Notes: generated by a model from the sequence alone, not told the origin. Positions 32,159-41,439 are shown, counted from the first letter of the stretch. The stretch: DNA of 64,000 nt from JACCTU01 sp963848525 (GCA_963848525.1 CAWKDZ010000001.1:310001-374000), one strand, 5' to 3'. Numbers and translations: made by a program.

Positions 32159-32944
32159 GTGGCGGACCCGATCGTCGAGCGGATCGTGCGCGAGTCCGGC
32201 GTGCCCGACCTCGTCGAGGTCCTTTCGGAGCGCGTCGCGCCGACCGACCTCCAGTCGCTCCTGCTCGAGGTCTACCGTCGCCGCGCCGCGCGACTCGGAC
32301 CCCCCGACGTGCTCGCGCAGTACGAGCGCAGCCGGCTGTTCCGCCCGGCTTCCTTCGATCCCGAGATCGATCCGCTCGCTCACTCGCTCCTGCCGGACGG
32401 TTACGAGGTTCTCGAGCTGTCGCCGATCGCTCCGCTCGGCACGGTCTCCGCGCTCGCCGGCCTCAGCCAGGACTCTGCGCTCGCGACCGTCCGCGGGAGC
32501 GAGGTCGTCAGCGACGCGACGAACGTGCTCGCGTTGGAGACCGCGCTCCGACGCCGCGCCGATCGAACTTCCACTGTTCGGCTCGCGACCTCGCAGCGCA
32601 TGCTCCGCACGCACGCGCCTGACGTTCCCGACACGTGGCCGCACTTCCGCGTGCTCGCGCTCGTCGCCGGCGGGCGCGAACGCGAGTCGGCGCTCCTGGG
32701 CGAGCAGCTCGACTTCTACACGCGCCTGCTCGACGCTCTCGATGTCCACGACGTCGACGTCCGCGTCACCGAGCTCGATGACAACGGCTATTACAAAACG
32801 ACGCGGTTCGAGATCCGCGCAGGCGACCTCGCGGTTGTCGACGGCGGTTTCGTCGACTGGACGCAGCGCCTGCTGTCGGACCGCAAGGAGCGGCTGCTGA
32901 TCAGCGGTGCCGGGCTGGAACGCTTGGCTAGTCTGCGCCGTTGA
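32159..32944 (+). CDS. Conserved protein, possibly class II aminoacyl-tRNA-synthetase-like
   Basis: 261 residues from GTG 32159, opposite in direction to its neighbours. Segments YEVLELSPIAPLGTVSALAG, VRGSEVVSDATNVLALETAL and VRLATSQRMLRTH...HFRVLALVAGGR have the strand-and-arginine rhythm of class II synthetase-like cores (motif 2-type R in a hairpin), but I cannot name the family. No membrane segments. Its 3' end overlaps the rpmA 3' end by 17 bp. It splits an otherwise leftward rplU-rpmA-obg tract. Confidence 0.55.
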   Translation: MADPIVERIVRESGVPDLVEVLSERVAPTDLQSLLLEVYRRRAARLGPPDVLAQYERSRLFRPASFDPEIDPLAHSLLPDGYEVLELSPIAPLGTVSALAGLSQDSALATVRGSEVVSDATNVLALETALRRRADRTSTVRLATSQRMLRTHAPDVPDTWPHFRVLALVAGGRERESALLGEQLDFYTRLLDALDVHDVDVRVTELDDNGYYKTTRFEIRAGDLAVVDGGFVDWTQRLLSDRKERLLISGAGLERLASLRR

Positions 32945-33182
32945 CGCTGACGAAGCGCCGCTCGCCGCTGCGGCGGAACGCCACGACGCCGTCGCGCGTC
33001 GCGAAGATCGTGTCGTCGCGGCCGAGGCCGACGCCGTCGCCGGCGCGGAAGCGCGTGCCTCGCTGGCGGACGAGGATCATCCCGGCCTTCACGGTCTGGC
33101 CGTCGAAGATCTTCACGCCCAGCATCTTCGGGTTCGAATCGCGGCCGTTCCGCGAGGACCCGAGACCCTTCTTGTGAGCCAT
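32928..33182 (-). CDS. rpmA: 50S ribosomal protein L27
   Basis: 84 residues, MAHKKGLGSSRNGRDSNPKM, LGVKIFDGQTVKAGMILVRQ, RGTRFRAGDGVGLGRDDTIF: complete bL27 without the cleavable N-terminal extension seen in Firmicutes. ATG 33182 shares a base with the rplU stop (TAATG). Contacts the peptidyl-transferase centre. Confidence 0.97.
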   Translation of the reverse strand: MAHKKGLGSSRNGRDSNPKMLGVKIFDGQTVKAGMILVRQRGTRFRAGDGVGLGRDDTIFATRDGVVAFRRSGERRFVSVNGAD

Positions 33183-33706
33183 TAGTGCTCCTCCTTCGCA
33201 GCGAGCGCGGACTCGAGTGCCGCGATCGCTCCTTTCCGACCGGCGTGCTCGCGCTCGTAGGCGAGCGCCGCCTCGAGCTGCGGACGGCGCCAGTGCGATG
33301 CCCCCTCGGTCACCTGGGCGACCGTCATCTCCTCGTAGCCCTTCGGCATGCCCGGGACCCGCTCCTCGTCCTTCTTCTTGGGCGCTTCGGACTTCGCGGC
33401 GCCGCGCGCGCCGATCTTCTCGATCTCGAGCTCGCTCAGCGCGGCGCGGAAGCCGGTGTGGCGCCGGTAGCCGGTGCGGCGGCGGTACTTGCCGATCCGG
33501 ATCTTCTCGCCCCGGACGTGCCCGACCACGCGCGCGGTCACGGTCACGCCCTTCGGCGAGAGCTCGGTCTTGGCGCCGTCGCCGAAGAAGAGGACGTCCG
33601 GCGTGAGCGTCTCCCCCTCGTCGGTCTTGACGCGGTCCACGAACAACCGCTCGCCCTCCTGGACGCGGTACTGCTTTCCGCCGAGTGAGATGATCGCGTA
33701 GGCCAT
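33182..33706 (-). CDS. rplU: 50S ribosomal protein L21 with C-terminal extension
   Basis: 174 residues against the usual ~103. Residues 1-103 are standard bL21 (MAYAIISLGGKQYRVQEGER, KIRIGKYRRRTGYRRHTGFR). After a Lys/Glu-rich linker (KSEAPKKKDEERVPG) come ~50 residues, GYEEMTVAQVTEGASHWRRP...LAYEREHAGRKGAIAALE, a small helical module like those attached to other actinobacterial proteins. Coupled to rpmA. Confidence 0.93.
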   Translation of the reverse strand: MAYAIISLGGKQYRVQEGERLFVDRVKTDEGETLTPDVLFFGDGAKTELSPKGVTVTARVVGHVRGEKIRIGKYRRRTGYRRHTGFRAALSELEIEKIGARGAAKSEAPKKKDEERVPGMPKGYEEMTVAQVTEGASHWRRPQLEAALAYEREHAGRKGAIAALESALAAKEEH

Positions 33707-33833
33707 AGCGTGGAAAACGCGGGCAGGGCCCGCGGCCGGGAAAGTCTAGCCAACGAGCTCCGAACCTCGCAAAGAGCGTCCCTCGGGCGAGCTCCTCTAC
33801 GTCTGGGGGCTGCTCGCGCTGGTCGTCCTCGCC

Positions 33834-34592
33834 GTGCTGGTGACGTACTCGCGGCTCCCGCCAGAGGAGACGTACCGCGTCAGCCGCGACGGGCTCGCCG
33901 GCGGCCTGAGCCGGGCGCTCGTGGTCCTGAACTTCCCGATCGCGCTCGCGGCGATCGGGGTGGTGGGTGTGCTGCTCGAGCGCGGCGCGCCTCGGTGGCT
34001 CGGCGTTCTGGCGATCGTGCTCTGTGCCGTCACCGCCTGGCCCGGGCTCGTCGACCAGGACGATCTCGACGCGCGGGTCGGCAACGTCGTCCCTGCGCTC
34101 GGAGTCGCACTTGCCGCGGGGCTGACGGCGTGGGAATGGCCGCGCGCCTCGCTCGCGCCGCAGCAGCGGTTCGACCGGGCGCGGGTCGTGATTGCAGCCG
34201 TTTCCCTGGTCGGCTCGGTGCCGTGGCTCATCGCCGAGGCCGGCTTCTACGCACCCGGTCCGGTGCTCGCCGACGAAGTTCCGCCGGGCGAGGTGATCGC
34301 GGCCGTGCACCTCGGCCACCACCACGGAACGGACGGCGTGCTGCTGATGCTCGTCGCCCTGCTCCTCTCGCGGGTCGCCCGCTCGGCGCTCCTCCGGGCG
34401 TACCTCGCGCTGATGCTCGTCTACGGGCTGGCGAACGCGCTCCAGGACTTCTGGCTCGAGCAGGTCGTCAAGCGGGGCACGACGGACGTCGAGGTCCCGT
34501 CCGTGCTCGTCCCGAGCGTGTCGGCGGGCTGGGCGCTCCTGCTCGTCGCCGCGGCCGCGCTCTTCGTGCTCGCTAGACCGAGGTCTCCGTAG
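33834..34592 (+). CDS. Polytopic membrane protein, start uncertain
   Basis: 252 residues from GTG 33834 with about seven helices; conserved-looking VHLGHHHGTDGVLLMLVALL and NALQDFWLEQVVKRG suggest a metal- or haem-related His cluster. The frame stays open to 33750 upstream and encodes ELLYVWGLLALVVLAVLVTY, which looks like a complete first helix, yet contains no ATG, GTG or TTG before 33834, so either a CTG start or a base error is likely. 3' end overlaps rne by 20 bp on the opposite strand. Confidence 0.6.
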   Translation: MLVTYSRLPPEETYRVSRDGLAGGLSRALVVLNFPIALAAIGVVGVLLERGAPRWLGVLAIVLCAVTAWPGLVDQDDLDARVGNVVPALGVALAAGLTAWEWPRASLAPQQRFDRARVVIAAVSLVGSVPWLIAEAGFYAPGPVLADEVPPGEVIAAVHLGHHHGTDGVLLMLVALLLSRVARSALLRAYLALMLVYGLANALQDFWLEQVVKRGTTDVEVPSVLVPSVSAGWALLLVAAAALFVLARPRSP

Positions 34593-37125
34593 CCTCGGCC
34601 GGCTCCGGCGCCGTCGCGGTCGACGTCTTGCGCCGCCGCCGTCCGCCGCGCGAGCCCCGGCGCGTCTTGCGCTTCTTGGGCTCAGCGGGAGACGACCCGT
34701 CGTCGCCCGACTCCTCCGCGACTGCCTCCGGCTCCTCGGGAGGCGCGGCCTCGCCGAGCTCGCGTCCGGGGACGTGGATCTTCGGCCCCTCCTCCGGCGC
34801 GCCGTTCGTCGCCGCGGTCGCCGTCGTCGTCTTGCGGCGGCGGCGGCCGCCGCGCGAGCCGCGCCGCGTCTTCTTCTTCGGCGCCGGCGTCTCGCCCTCG
34901 GCCTCGGTCTTGGCTTCGGCTTCGGCTTCGGCCTCGGCCTCGCCGGCCACGGCTTCGGCCGGCTTCGCCTTCGCCTTCGGCTTCGGCTCGGCCTTCGCCT
35001 GCTCCGGCTTGGCGTCAACGGCGACGGCCTTCGGCCGCGCGGTCCGCGTCGGCTTCTCGGCCTCCCGCTCGGCCGTGATCGGGCCTTCGATGTCGAGTTC
35101 CTCGACGAGGCTCGCGTAGGCGGTCCCGTCGAGCACGCGGTTCACGCGCGCCTTGACCTTCTTGCCGACGAGCTTGCCCGCGTGCGCGACGCTGACGGCG
35201 AGCCCGTCGACCTTCGCCACGGCGGACGAGGGATCGTGCAGGCCGACCTCGACGAGCTTCAGCTCGAGCTCCGAGCCCTCCTCGATCGGCGACTCGGGCG
35301 TGAGCTTCTCGATCGTGCCCTCGTCGAGCACGACGAAGTGGTCGTTGTGGATCCCGTCGGTGAGCGCGAAGAAGAAGCGCCGCTTCGTGTTCGCCTCCAG
35401 CTCGATCAGCCGCGCGCCGTCGGCGCCGATCAGCAGGCTGCCGGGCTTTGCGGCGACCTCGACCTTGAACGCCTTCGTGCGCGGCTTCGAGGCGGCCAGC
35501 GCGCGCAACCTGCGCTCGAGCTCGACGGCAGCCGTCGTCTCCGAGACGACGATCCCGTCGCCGTGGCAGGTGGGGCACTTCTTGGTCAGGATCTCGCGGG
35601 GCCCGTCGGTGACGTTCTGGCGCGTCATCTCGACCAGGCCGAGCGGTGAGATCTCGACCACGTACGTCTTCGTTCGGTCGCGCTCGAGCTCGGAGCGAAG
35701 CGCTTCCTCGACGGTCTGGCGGTTGCTCGGGTTCGCCATGTCGATGAAGTCGATGACGATGATCCCGCCGATGTCGCGCAGCCGGAGCTGGCGCACGACC
35801 TCCTTGACCGCTTCGAGGTTGTTCTTCGTGATCGTGTCCTCGAGCCGCGCGCCCGAGCTCTTCGAGCGCGAGCCGACGAAGCGGCCGGTGTTGACGTCGA
35901 TGACGGTGAACGCCTCGGCGTAGTCGAAGATCAGGTAGCCGCCCGACGGCAGGTCGACGCGGCGGTTCAGCGTCGAGCGGATCTCTTCGTCGACGCCGAA
36001 CGACTCGAACAGCGGCTCCTTCTCCTTGTGGCGGAGCACACGCTCGACCATGTGCGGCGACGTCTTCTTCAGGTAACCGACGACTCGCTTGAACGCACGC
36101 TCGTCGTCAATCAGCGCACGCTCGAAGTCCCCCGTGAAGAGGTCGCGCGTGACCCTGAGCGGAAGCTCCGACTCCTGGTAGACGAGCGTCGGCGGCTTCG
36201 CGTTCTTGGCGCGGTCCTGGATCGACTTCCAGAGCTTCTGGAGGAAGACGAGGTCTCGCTCGACGTCCTCGGCGGAAGCGCCCTCGGCCGCCGTGCGCAC
36301 GATCACGCCGCCCTCCTTCAGCTTCAGCCCCTTGACGATCTCCTTCAGGCGCGCGCGCTCGTCGTCGTCGAGCCGGCGGGAGACGCCGAGGCCTTCGCCG
36401 AAGGGCACGTAGACGACGAAGCGGCCGGGCAGCGAGATCTCGGTCGTCAGCCGCGCGCCCTTCGACTTCATCGGGTCCTTGACCGCCTGGACGAGCACTT
36501 CCTCGCCGCGCTTGATCAGGTCCTGGATCTTGCGGCCGTGGGCCTTGCCCTCGAGCTCGGGGACGACGATCTCGTCGACGTAGAGGAAGCCGTTCTTCTC
36601 CAGGCCGATCTCGACGAACGCGGCCTCCATCCCGGGCAGGACGTTGTCGACCGATCCGAGGTAGATGTTCCCGGCGATCGAGCGGCGCTCCGGCCGCTCG
36701 AGGTAGACCTCGGCGACTCGGTCGTCCTCGAGGATCGCGACGCGCTGCTCGCCCACGTCGACGCTGACGAGGAGCTCGCGCTTCGCCGCCGGGAGCGGCG
36801 GGCGCTTCGCCGGCACGCGCCGGCGCGGTTGCTGGGCGCGCCGCTCGCGGCGCTGCGAGCGGACTTCCGGCTTCGGCTTGGGCTTCGGCTTCGGCTCGGA
36901 CGCGGCCTCTGCTGCTGCGGCAGGCGCGGCCGACGCCGTCGTCTTCTTCCGGCCCTTGCCCCCGCGCGTGCCGCGGCGGCGCTTGGGACGGGGCTGCTCT
37001 GCGGTTGCGCCGTCGCTCTGGACGGCGGTCGTCGTTACGTCGGGTCGCTGCTCCGGAGCGGCTGCCTCGGGTGCGGGCGCCTGCTCCGGCGTCGTGCGTT
37101 TACGTCGGAACCAGGAAAGTGGCAA
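34573..37125 (-). CDS. rne: Ribonuclease E/G with basic, low-complexity arms
   Basis: 850 residues from TTG 37125 (AAGGAG seven bases upstream). The central catalytic part (~115-600) has the S1 domain (GNIYLGSVDNVLPGMEAAFV), the 5' sensor and DNase I-like region with FTVIDVNTGRFVG and GGIIVIDFIDMANPSNR (Mg-binding aspartates), and the zinc-link CPTCHGDG. The N-terminal ~115 residues and C-terminal ~200 are Ala/Glu/Lys/Pro-rich and carry RRGSRGGRRRRKT twice plus KRRRGTRGGKGRKK, likely RNA-binding and disordered. Initiates mRNA decay and rRNA maturation. Lies upstream of rplU-rpmA as in many actinobacteria. Confidence 0.93.
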   Translation of the reverse strand: MPLSWFRRKRTTPEQAPAPEAAAPEQRPDVTTTAVQSDGATAEQPRPKRRRGTRGGKGRKKTTASAAPAAAAEAASEPKPKPKPKPEVRSQRRERRAQQPRRRVPAKRPPLPAAKRELLVSVDVGEQRVAILEDDRVAEVYLERPERRSIAGNIYLGSVDNVLPGMEAAFVEIGLEKNGFLYVDEIVVPELEGKAHGRKIQDLIKRGEEVLVQAVKDPMKSKGARLTTEISLPGRFVVYVPFGEGLGVSRRLDDDERARLKEIVKGLKLKEGGVIVRTAAEGASAEDVERDLVFLQKLWKSIQDRAKNAKPPTLVYQESELPLRVTRDLFTGDFERALIDDERAFKRVVGYLKKTSPHMVERVLRHKEKEPLFESFGVDEEIRSTLNRRVDLPSGGYLIFDYAEAFTVIDVNTGRFVGSRSKSSGARLEDTITKNNLEAVKEVVRQLRLRDIGGIIVIDFIDMANPSNRQTVEEALRSELERDRTKTYVVEISPLGLVEMTRQNVTDGPREILTKKCPTCHGDGIVVSETTAAVELERRLRALAASKPRTKAFKVEVAAKPGSLLIGADGARLIELEANTKRRFFFALTDGIHNDHFVVLDEGTIEKLTPESPIEEGSELELKLVEVGLHDPSSAVAKVDGLAVSVAHAGKLVGKKVKARVNRVLDGTAYASLVEELDIEGPITAEREAEKPTRTARPKAVAVDAKPEQAKAEPKPKAKAKPAEAVAGEAEAEAEAEAKTEAEGETPAPKKKTRRGSRGGRRRRKTTTATAATNGAPEEGPKIHVPGRELGEAAPPEEPEAVAEESGDDGSSPAEPKKRKTRRGSRGGRRRRKTSTATAPEPAEATETSV

Positions 37126-37313
37126 ACGGTGTCTCCTTGATCGGCGCGCGGCCGGTCGTCGGCGGCGTAGGGCCGCCGGGGCGCGCACTCGGTGATGTCG
37201 AGCAAAAGCTGCTGCATGTTCTGAGTTCAGGGTACCAGCGGCCCCGGAGACCTCCGTTTCCGTCCGGTCCAGGACCTAGGCTTCCGCCCGTGAGCAACCA
37301 GGAGGAGGCCGCG

Positions 37314-37508
37314 ATGAGCGCCGAGGAGGAAGCGTTCGAGCTGCTCCTGATCGAGGAGGCCGACGCCTGGTTCGAATACCTCGAGGCGACGAGGGGGCAG
37401 ACCGAGACCCGCTACAAGGAGCTCGAGCCCTGGGCATGGGCTCGACTCAGCCAGCGGCTACGCGCGATCCGCGCTCGCCGCGCCCGTCTCCGTCCCGCTG
37501 CCGCCTGA
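37314..37508 (+). CDS. Small charged protein of unknown function
   Basis: 64 residues from ATG 37314 with GGAGGAGG at 37301-37308. AEEEAFELLLIEEADAWFEY followed by LEATRGQTETRYKELEPWAW and a basic end RLRAIRARRARLRPAAA. An upstream GTG (37290) would add eight residues. Divergent from rne; its last 51 bp overlap the 3' end of the DUF697 gene. Looks conserved in relatives; function unknown. Confidence 0.65.
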   Translation: MSAEEEAFELLLIEEADAWFEYLEATRGQTETRYKELEPWAWARLSQRLRAIRARRARLRPAAA

Positions 37509-38294
37509 TCGTGCCTCGAAGTAGCGGATCGCAGCCTCGCCGAGCGCGCGAGTCCCGGTGTACGCCACGCCGCCCTGGATCGCCCAGCCGGCGAAGGGGA
37601 TCACGCCGAGTGCCTGCCGCGCGACCTCGCGGAAGCCGAGCGCGGCGCCGACGACGCCCAGGATCTCCGGCAGGCGCTGCGCGTCGAGCTCCTGGCCGTA
37701 CGCGGCGGCGAGGCGCAGCACCAGGCGCAGCTGGTTCAGCGTCAGGATCGGGAAGTCGATCCCCGGGACGAAGACCGCCGCGGCGATGACGCCGTTCTGG
37801 CGGGCCACCTTGGCCACGAGCGCCTCGGCGACGGGCCGGCGGAGCACCGGGAGCGCCGCAGCCAGGGCCGCCGCCTCCTCGTCCAGCTTCCCGGCGAGCA
37901 GGCGGCCGAGCTCGTCGAGCGGGAACCCCTCCCCCGCCGGTAGCGGGAGCACGTCGGTGGCGAGGACGAAGGGGATCGGCGTGCGCGGGTCCGGCCCGAG
38001 CACGACGATCGGGACGCCCTCGCGGTCAGCTGCGCGGAGCGCGTGCTCGTCCTCGTCGGTCGGCGGCCCGCCCAGGACGTAGACGAAGGCGGCCGCGCCT
38101 GCGGGGGAGCCCTCGCGGACCGCCCACGCCTGGCCGTCGCGGACGAGGTCGCGCCGCAGCACGTCGACGAGCGAGCGCGCGCCGGCGAGCACGATCGGCT
38201 TGCGGTGCGCGGTCGCCGTGCGCAGCTCGCGGACGAGTTTGACCACGGTGAACGGCGCGAGCGGGAGCTTCGCCAGGCTACCGACGTCGCCCAC
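37458..38294 (-). CDS. DUF697-family protein
   Basis: 278 residues. The N-terminal ~150 residues form a Rossmann-like domain (KPIVLAGARSLVDVLRRDLV, GVPIVVLGPDPRTPIPFVLA) without a complete P-loop. The C-terminal part VAKVARQNGVIAAAVFVPGI, DFPILTLNQLRLVLRLAAAY and a Gly/Ala-rich helical region is the DUF697 membrane-associating domain, common in GTPase-like proteins. Last gene of the mre-rod tract; start overlaps rodA by 17 bp. Confidence 0.75.
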   Translation of the reverse strand: MGDVGSLAKLPLAPFTVVKLVRELRTATAHRKPIVLAGARSLVDVLRRDLVRDGQAWAVREGSPAGAAAFVYVLGGPPTDEDEHALRAADREGVPIVVLGPDPRTPIPFVLATDVLPLPAGEGFPLDELGRLLAGKLDEEAAALAAALPVLRRPVAEALVAKVARQNGVIAAAVFVPGIDFPILTLNQLRLVLRLAAAYGQELDAQRLPEILGVVGAALGFREVARQALGVIPFAGWAIQGGVAYTGTRALGEAAIRYFEARSGGSGTETGAASADRA

Positions 38295-39450
38295 GAGCGT
38301 GGATCGCCTGGAGCACGCCGACAGCGAGCAGGCTCGTGACGAGCGACGAGCCGCCGACGCTCACGAACGGGAGCGGGATGCCCGTCACCGGCGCCATCCC
38401 CATCGTCATCCCCACGTTGACGAACACCTGGAAGAGCAGCGCGACCACGATCGCACCGGCGACGATCGCGGAATAAGCGTCGGTCGCGTACGTGACCACG
38501 CGCAGGCCGCGCCAGACGATCAGCAGGTAGAGCAGGAGCAGGATCGCCGCGCCGACGAAGCCACGCTGCTCGGCGAGCGACGCGAAGGCGAAATCCGTCT
38601 CGTGCTCGGGGAGATAGTCGAGGTTCGTCTGCGTCGCGTTCTCGATCCCGCGGCCGCGCAGCCCGCCCGCGCCGATCGCGAGGATCGACTGCTGGACGTT
38701 GTAGCTCGCGCCCTGCGGATCCGAGCTGCGGTCGACGAAGGCCGTCAGCCGGTCGCGCTGGTAGGGCTCGAGCACGTCGACCCCCACCGAAGGCAGCAGC
38801 CAGACCACCGAGCCGGCTCCGACGACGACGATCGCGAGGAGCGCAGCGACGTGCAGCCAGCGCGCGCCCGCGATGAACAGCATCGCGAGCAGGGCGGCTC
38901 CGTAGACGAGCGACGTGCCGATGTCCGGCTGCCAGAAGACGAGCAGGGCCGGGGCGACGGCCAGGGCGATCGTGAGCAGCACCGTGCGCAGGTCGCCGAC
39001 GCGGCGGACACGGTCGGCGAGGAAGCCGCCGACTGCGAGGACGACGAGCAGCTTCCCGAGCTCGGACGGCTGGAACGTGACCGGGCCGAAGTCGATCCAG
39101 CGCTGCGACCCCCGCGCCTCGGTCCCGAGCGGGATCACGATCAGGAGGAGCACGACGACGGCTGCGTAGAGCTGGCGCCAGTAGCGCCGGTACAGGTCGG
39201 GCGACACGAGCGAGAGCGCGATCATCCCGGCGAAGCCGGCGGCCGCGTAGAGCCCCTGGCGGAGCACGTAGTAGTTCGGCTCGCCGGGGATGTCGTGCTG
39301 CGTGATCCCGCCGACCAGGTGCAGCCCGTAGCCGACGAGAGCGACGACGGCACCGAGCAGGATCCAGTCGAAGCGCCGCGCGAATGCGCCGGCTCCCTCG
39401 ATCCTGCGGGCGCGGGAGCGCGCGTGCCTGGCCGCGTAGTCGACAGCCAC
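38278..39450 (-). CDS. rodA: Rod-shape peptidoglycan polymerase RodA (SEDS)
   Basis: 390 residues, about ten helices. SEDS signatures GSQRWIDFGPVTFQPSELGK, PDIGTSLVYGAALL (catalytic Asp region) and FVNVGMTMGMAPVTGIPLPF with SVGGSSLVT. Polymerises lipid II glycan strands with the class B PBP at 39451. GTG 39450 directly abuts the mrdA stop. Confidence 0.93.
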   Translation of the reverse strand: MAVDYAARHARSRARRIEGAGAFARRFDWILLGAVVALVGYGLHLVGGITQHDIPGEPNYYVLRQGLYAAAGFAGMIALSLVSPDLYRRYWRQLYAAVVVLLLIVIPLGTEARGSQRWIDFGPVTFQPSELGKLLVVLAVGGFLADRVRRVGDLRTVLLTIALAVAPALLVFWQPDIGTSLVYGAALLAMLFIAGARWLHVAALLAIVVVGAGSVVWLLPSVGVDVLEPYQRDRLTAFVDRSSDPQGASYNVQQSILAIGAGGLRGRGIENATQTNLDYLPEHETDFAFASLAEQRGFVGAAILLLLYLLIVWRGLRVVTYATDAYSAIVAGAIVVALLFQVFVNVGMTMGMAPVTGIPLPFVSVGGSSLVTSLLAVGVLQAIHARGRRR

Positions 39451-41439
39451 TTAGTCGGTCTCCGAGGTCGAGACCACGTTCACCTGGTCGACCTCGACGT
39501 CGAAGTAGCGCGCGAAGACCTCGAGCGCCGCGGGGGCTGCGGAGGTGCCGCCGTGGCCGCCGTTCTCGATCAGGGCGCAGACGACGATCCGCGGGTCGTT
39601 GACCGGCCCGTAGCCGCACCACCACGCCTGGTCGAAGTAGCGCTTGTACCGGTTCGACCACTTCTCGGCCGTCCCGGTCTTCCCGGCGATCTGCACGGGG
39701 AACGCACCGAAGACGCCGGTCGAGGTCCCGTCCGGATCGTGCGTCGCCCGCAGCAGCCCCTCGCGCACGACCTGGAGCGCGCCGGGCGAGACGTCGATCC
39801 GCTGCGGGGCCGGCTGCGTCGGGTGCGGCACGATCGAGAGCTGGCCGGGGCCCTGGACGTCGCGGAAGAGGTGCGGCGTCACGAGCCTGCCGCCGTTCGC
39901 GATCAGTGCGTAGAAACGTGCGAGCTGGAGCGGCGTCACGGTCATGTCGCCCTGGCCGATCGTGAGCAGGATCGAGTCGCCCGGCTTCCAGAGCTTGGCG
40001 ATCGGGTCGTCGAAATGCTGCTTGCGCCAGCGCGGCGTCGGGATCAGGCCGCGCGCCTCGGGCCCGATCTCGATGCCGGTGGGCTTGCCGAACCCAAACC
40101 GCCACGACCACTGCTGGAGCGGCGAAGTCTCCAGCTTGTAGAACTCGACCCCGAGGCGGTAGAAGTACGTGTCGCACGACCACGCGATCGCAGTCGGAAG
40201 CGTGATCGCCGTGTTGACGAACGGATTCCAGTTTTTGTAGGGGTACAGCTGCCCGTCCACGCCCTTGTACGTGAAGACCGGGTCGCACTGGAGAACGTCG
40301 TAGGGCGAGACGAGATGCTCCTCGAGCGCCGCCGTCGCGGTCACCGGCTTGAACGTCGAGCCGGCGGGATAGGCGCCCGAGGTCACGCGGTTGAGGCCCG
40401 GGAAGTTGCGCCGCTCGGCCGCGCCCTGGTGCACGAGCGGCCGCAGGCGCCAAGGGTTCGGCCGGCCGACGAAGATGCGCGGGTCGAAGGTCGGGTTCGA
40501 CGCCATCGCGAGCACCTCGCCGTTCCGCGCGTCGAGCGCGACAACCGCACCACCGTTCGCGTTCCAGCAGCCGTAGCACTCGGCGTCGTGTGCGATCTGG
40601 ATGCCGTGCTCGAGCGCGCGTTCGGCGGCGAACTGGAGGTCGCGGTCGATCGTCAGCTCGACGTCGTTGCCGGGGATCGGGGACTTCATCACCGTGCGCC
40701 CGCTCTGCGGCTGTCCGAGTGAGTCGACCCGCAGCCGCTCCAGGCCGGACGTGCCGCGGAGGTACTCGTCGAACGCCGCCTCGACTCCGGCCTGCCCGAT
40801 CTTGTCGCCGGCCTGGAGGCCTGCCTTCGCGCGCGCCTCGAGCTGCTCGGGAGAGACCTCGCCGACGTGTCCGAGCACGTGCGCGGCGAGCGTGCGGTAC
40901 GGGTAGGCCCGCACGAAGCTCCTGGCCAGCTGCATGCCCGGGAACTCGTCGCGGCGCTCCTTCAGGTAGCTGAGCTCGGCGCGGCTGATGTTCTCCTTGA
41001 CCACGACCGGGTTGAGCGGGTCCCTTCGACGCGCGTCGACCGCGCGCGCGATTGGGCCGACGGGGACCTGGAGCACCTTCGCGAGCCGCTTCAGCATCTG
41101 GTAGCGGCCCTCCTCGGGCAGGTCGGCCGGCCAGAGCTCGACCGCCGTCCCGGCCACGTTCCCGACGAGCACGCGACCCTTGCGGTCGCGGATGACGCCG
41201 CGGGCGGCTTCGACCCTGATCGTCCGCAGCTGGTTGTTCTGCGCGGCGCGGAGGTACTGCTCGCCCGAGAGGACCTGGAGGGCCCAGAGGCGGAGGAAGA
41301 GGACGGCGAAGACGGCGAGCGCGAGCGCGCCGAGGATCGCCAGGCGCAGCGCGAGCTTCGGCGTCAGCCGGTAGGGCTCGACGACGCGCGGGTCTGGCGG
41401 CAGGAAGCGCGTCGAGCGGCCGTTGCCCTGGTTAGCCAA
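39451..41439 (-). CDS. mrdA: Penicillin-binding protein 2 (class B transpeptidase)
   Basis: 662 residues. One N-terminal helix (~30-55), pedestal domain, then transpeptidase with SxxK at GSTFKPVTATAAL (Ser ~361), an SxN-type position in AWSCDTYFYRLG and KTGTAEKW. Crosslinks peptidoglycan with RodA during elongation. A Cys pair around DAECYGCWN, before the active site, is unusual and might form a disulfide. Start overlaps the mreD end by 8 bp. Confidence 0.93.
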   Translation of the reverse strand: MANQGNGRSTRFLPPDPRVVEPYRLTPKLALRLAILGALALAVFAVLFLRLWALQVLSGEQYLRAAQNNQLRTIRVEAARGVIRDRKGRVLVGNVAGTAVELWPADLPEEGRYQMLKRLAKVLQVPVGPIARAVDARRRDPLNPVVVKENISRAELSYLKERRDEFPGMQLARSFVRAYPYRTLAAHVLGHVGEVSPEQLEARAKAGLQAGDKIGQAGVEAAFDEYLRGTSGLERLRVDSLGQPQSGRTVMKSPIPGNDVELTIDRDLQFAAERALEHGIQIAHDAECYGCWNANGGAVVALDARNGEVLAMASNPTFDPRIFVGRPNPWRLRPLVHQGAAERRNFPGLNRVTSGAYPAGSTFKPVTATAALEEHLVSPYDVLQCDPVFTYKGVDGQLYPYKNWNPFVNTAITLPTAIAWSCDTYFYRLGVEFYKLETSPLQQWSWRFGFGKPTGIEIGPEARGLIPTPRWRKQHFDDPIAKLWKPGDSILLTIGQGDMTVTPLQLARFYALIANGGRLVTPHLFRDVQGPGQLSIVPHPTQPAPQRIDVSPGALQVVREGLLRATHDPDGTSTGVFGAFPVQIAGKTGTAEKWSNRYKRYFDQAWWCGYGPVNDPRIVVCALIENGGHGGTSAAPAALEVFARYFDVEVDQVNVVSTSETD

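Noticed and set aside
34860..36940. Gly/Ser/Arg-rich plus-strand frames over rne as genes
   Set aside because: They mirror the repetitive Ala/Glu/Lys codons of RNase E/G on the minus strand.
38200..40722. Plus-strand 840-residue open frame
   Set aside because: Arg/Asp-rich shadow of rodA and mrdA on the other strand; no motif, and both true genes are unmistakable.
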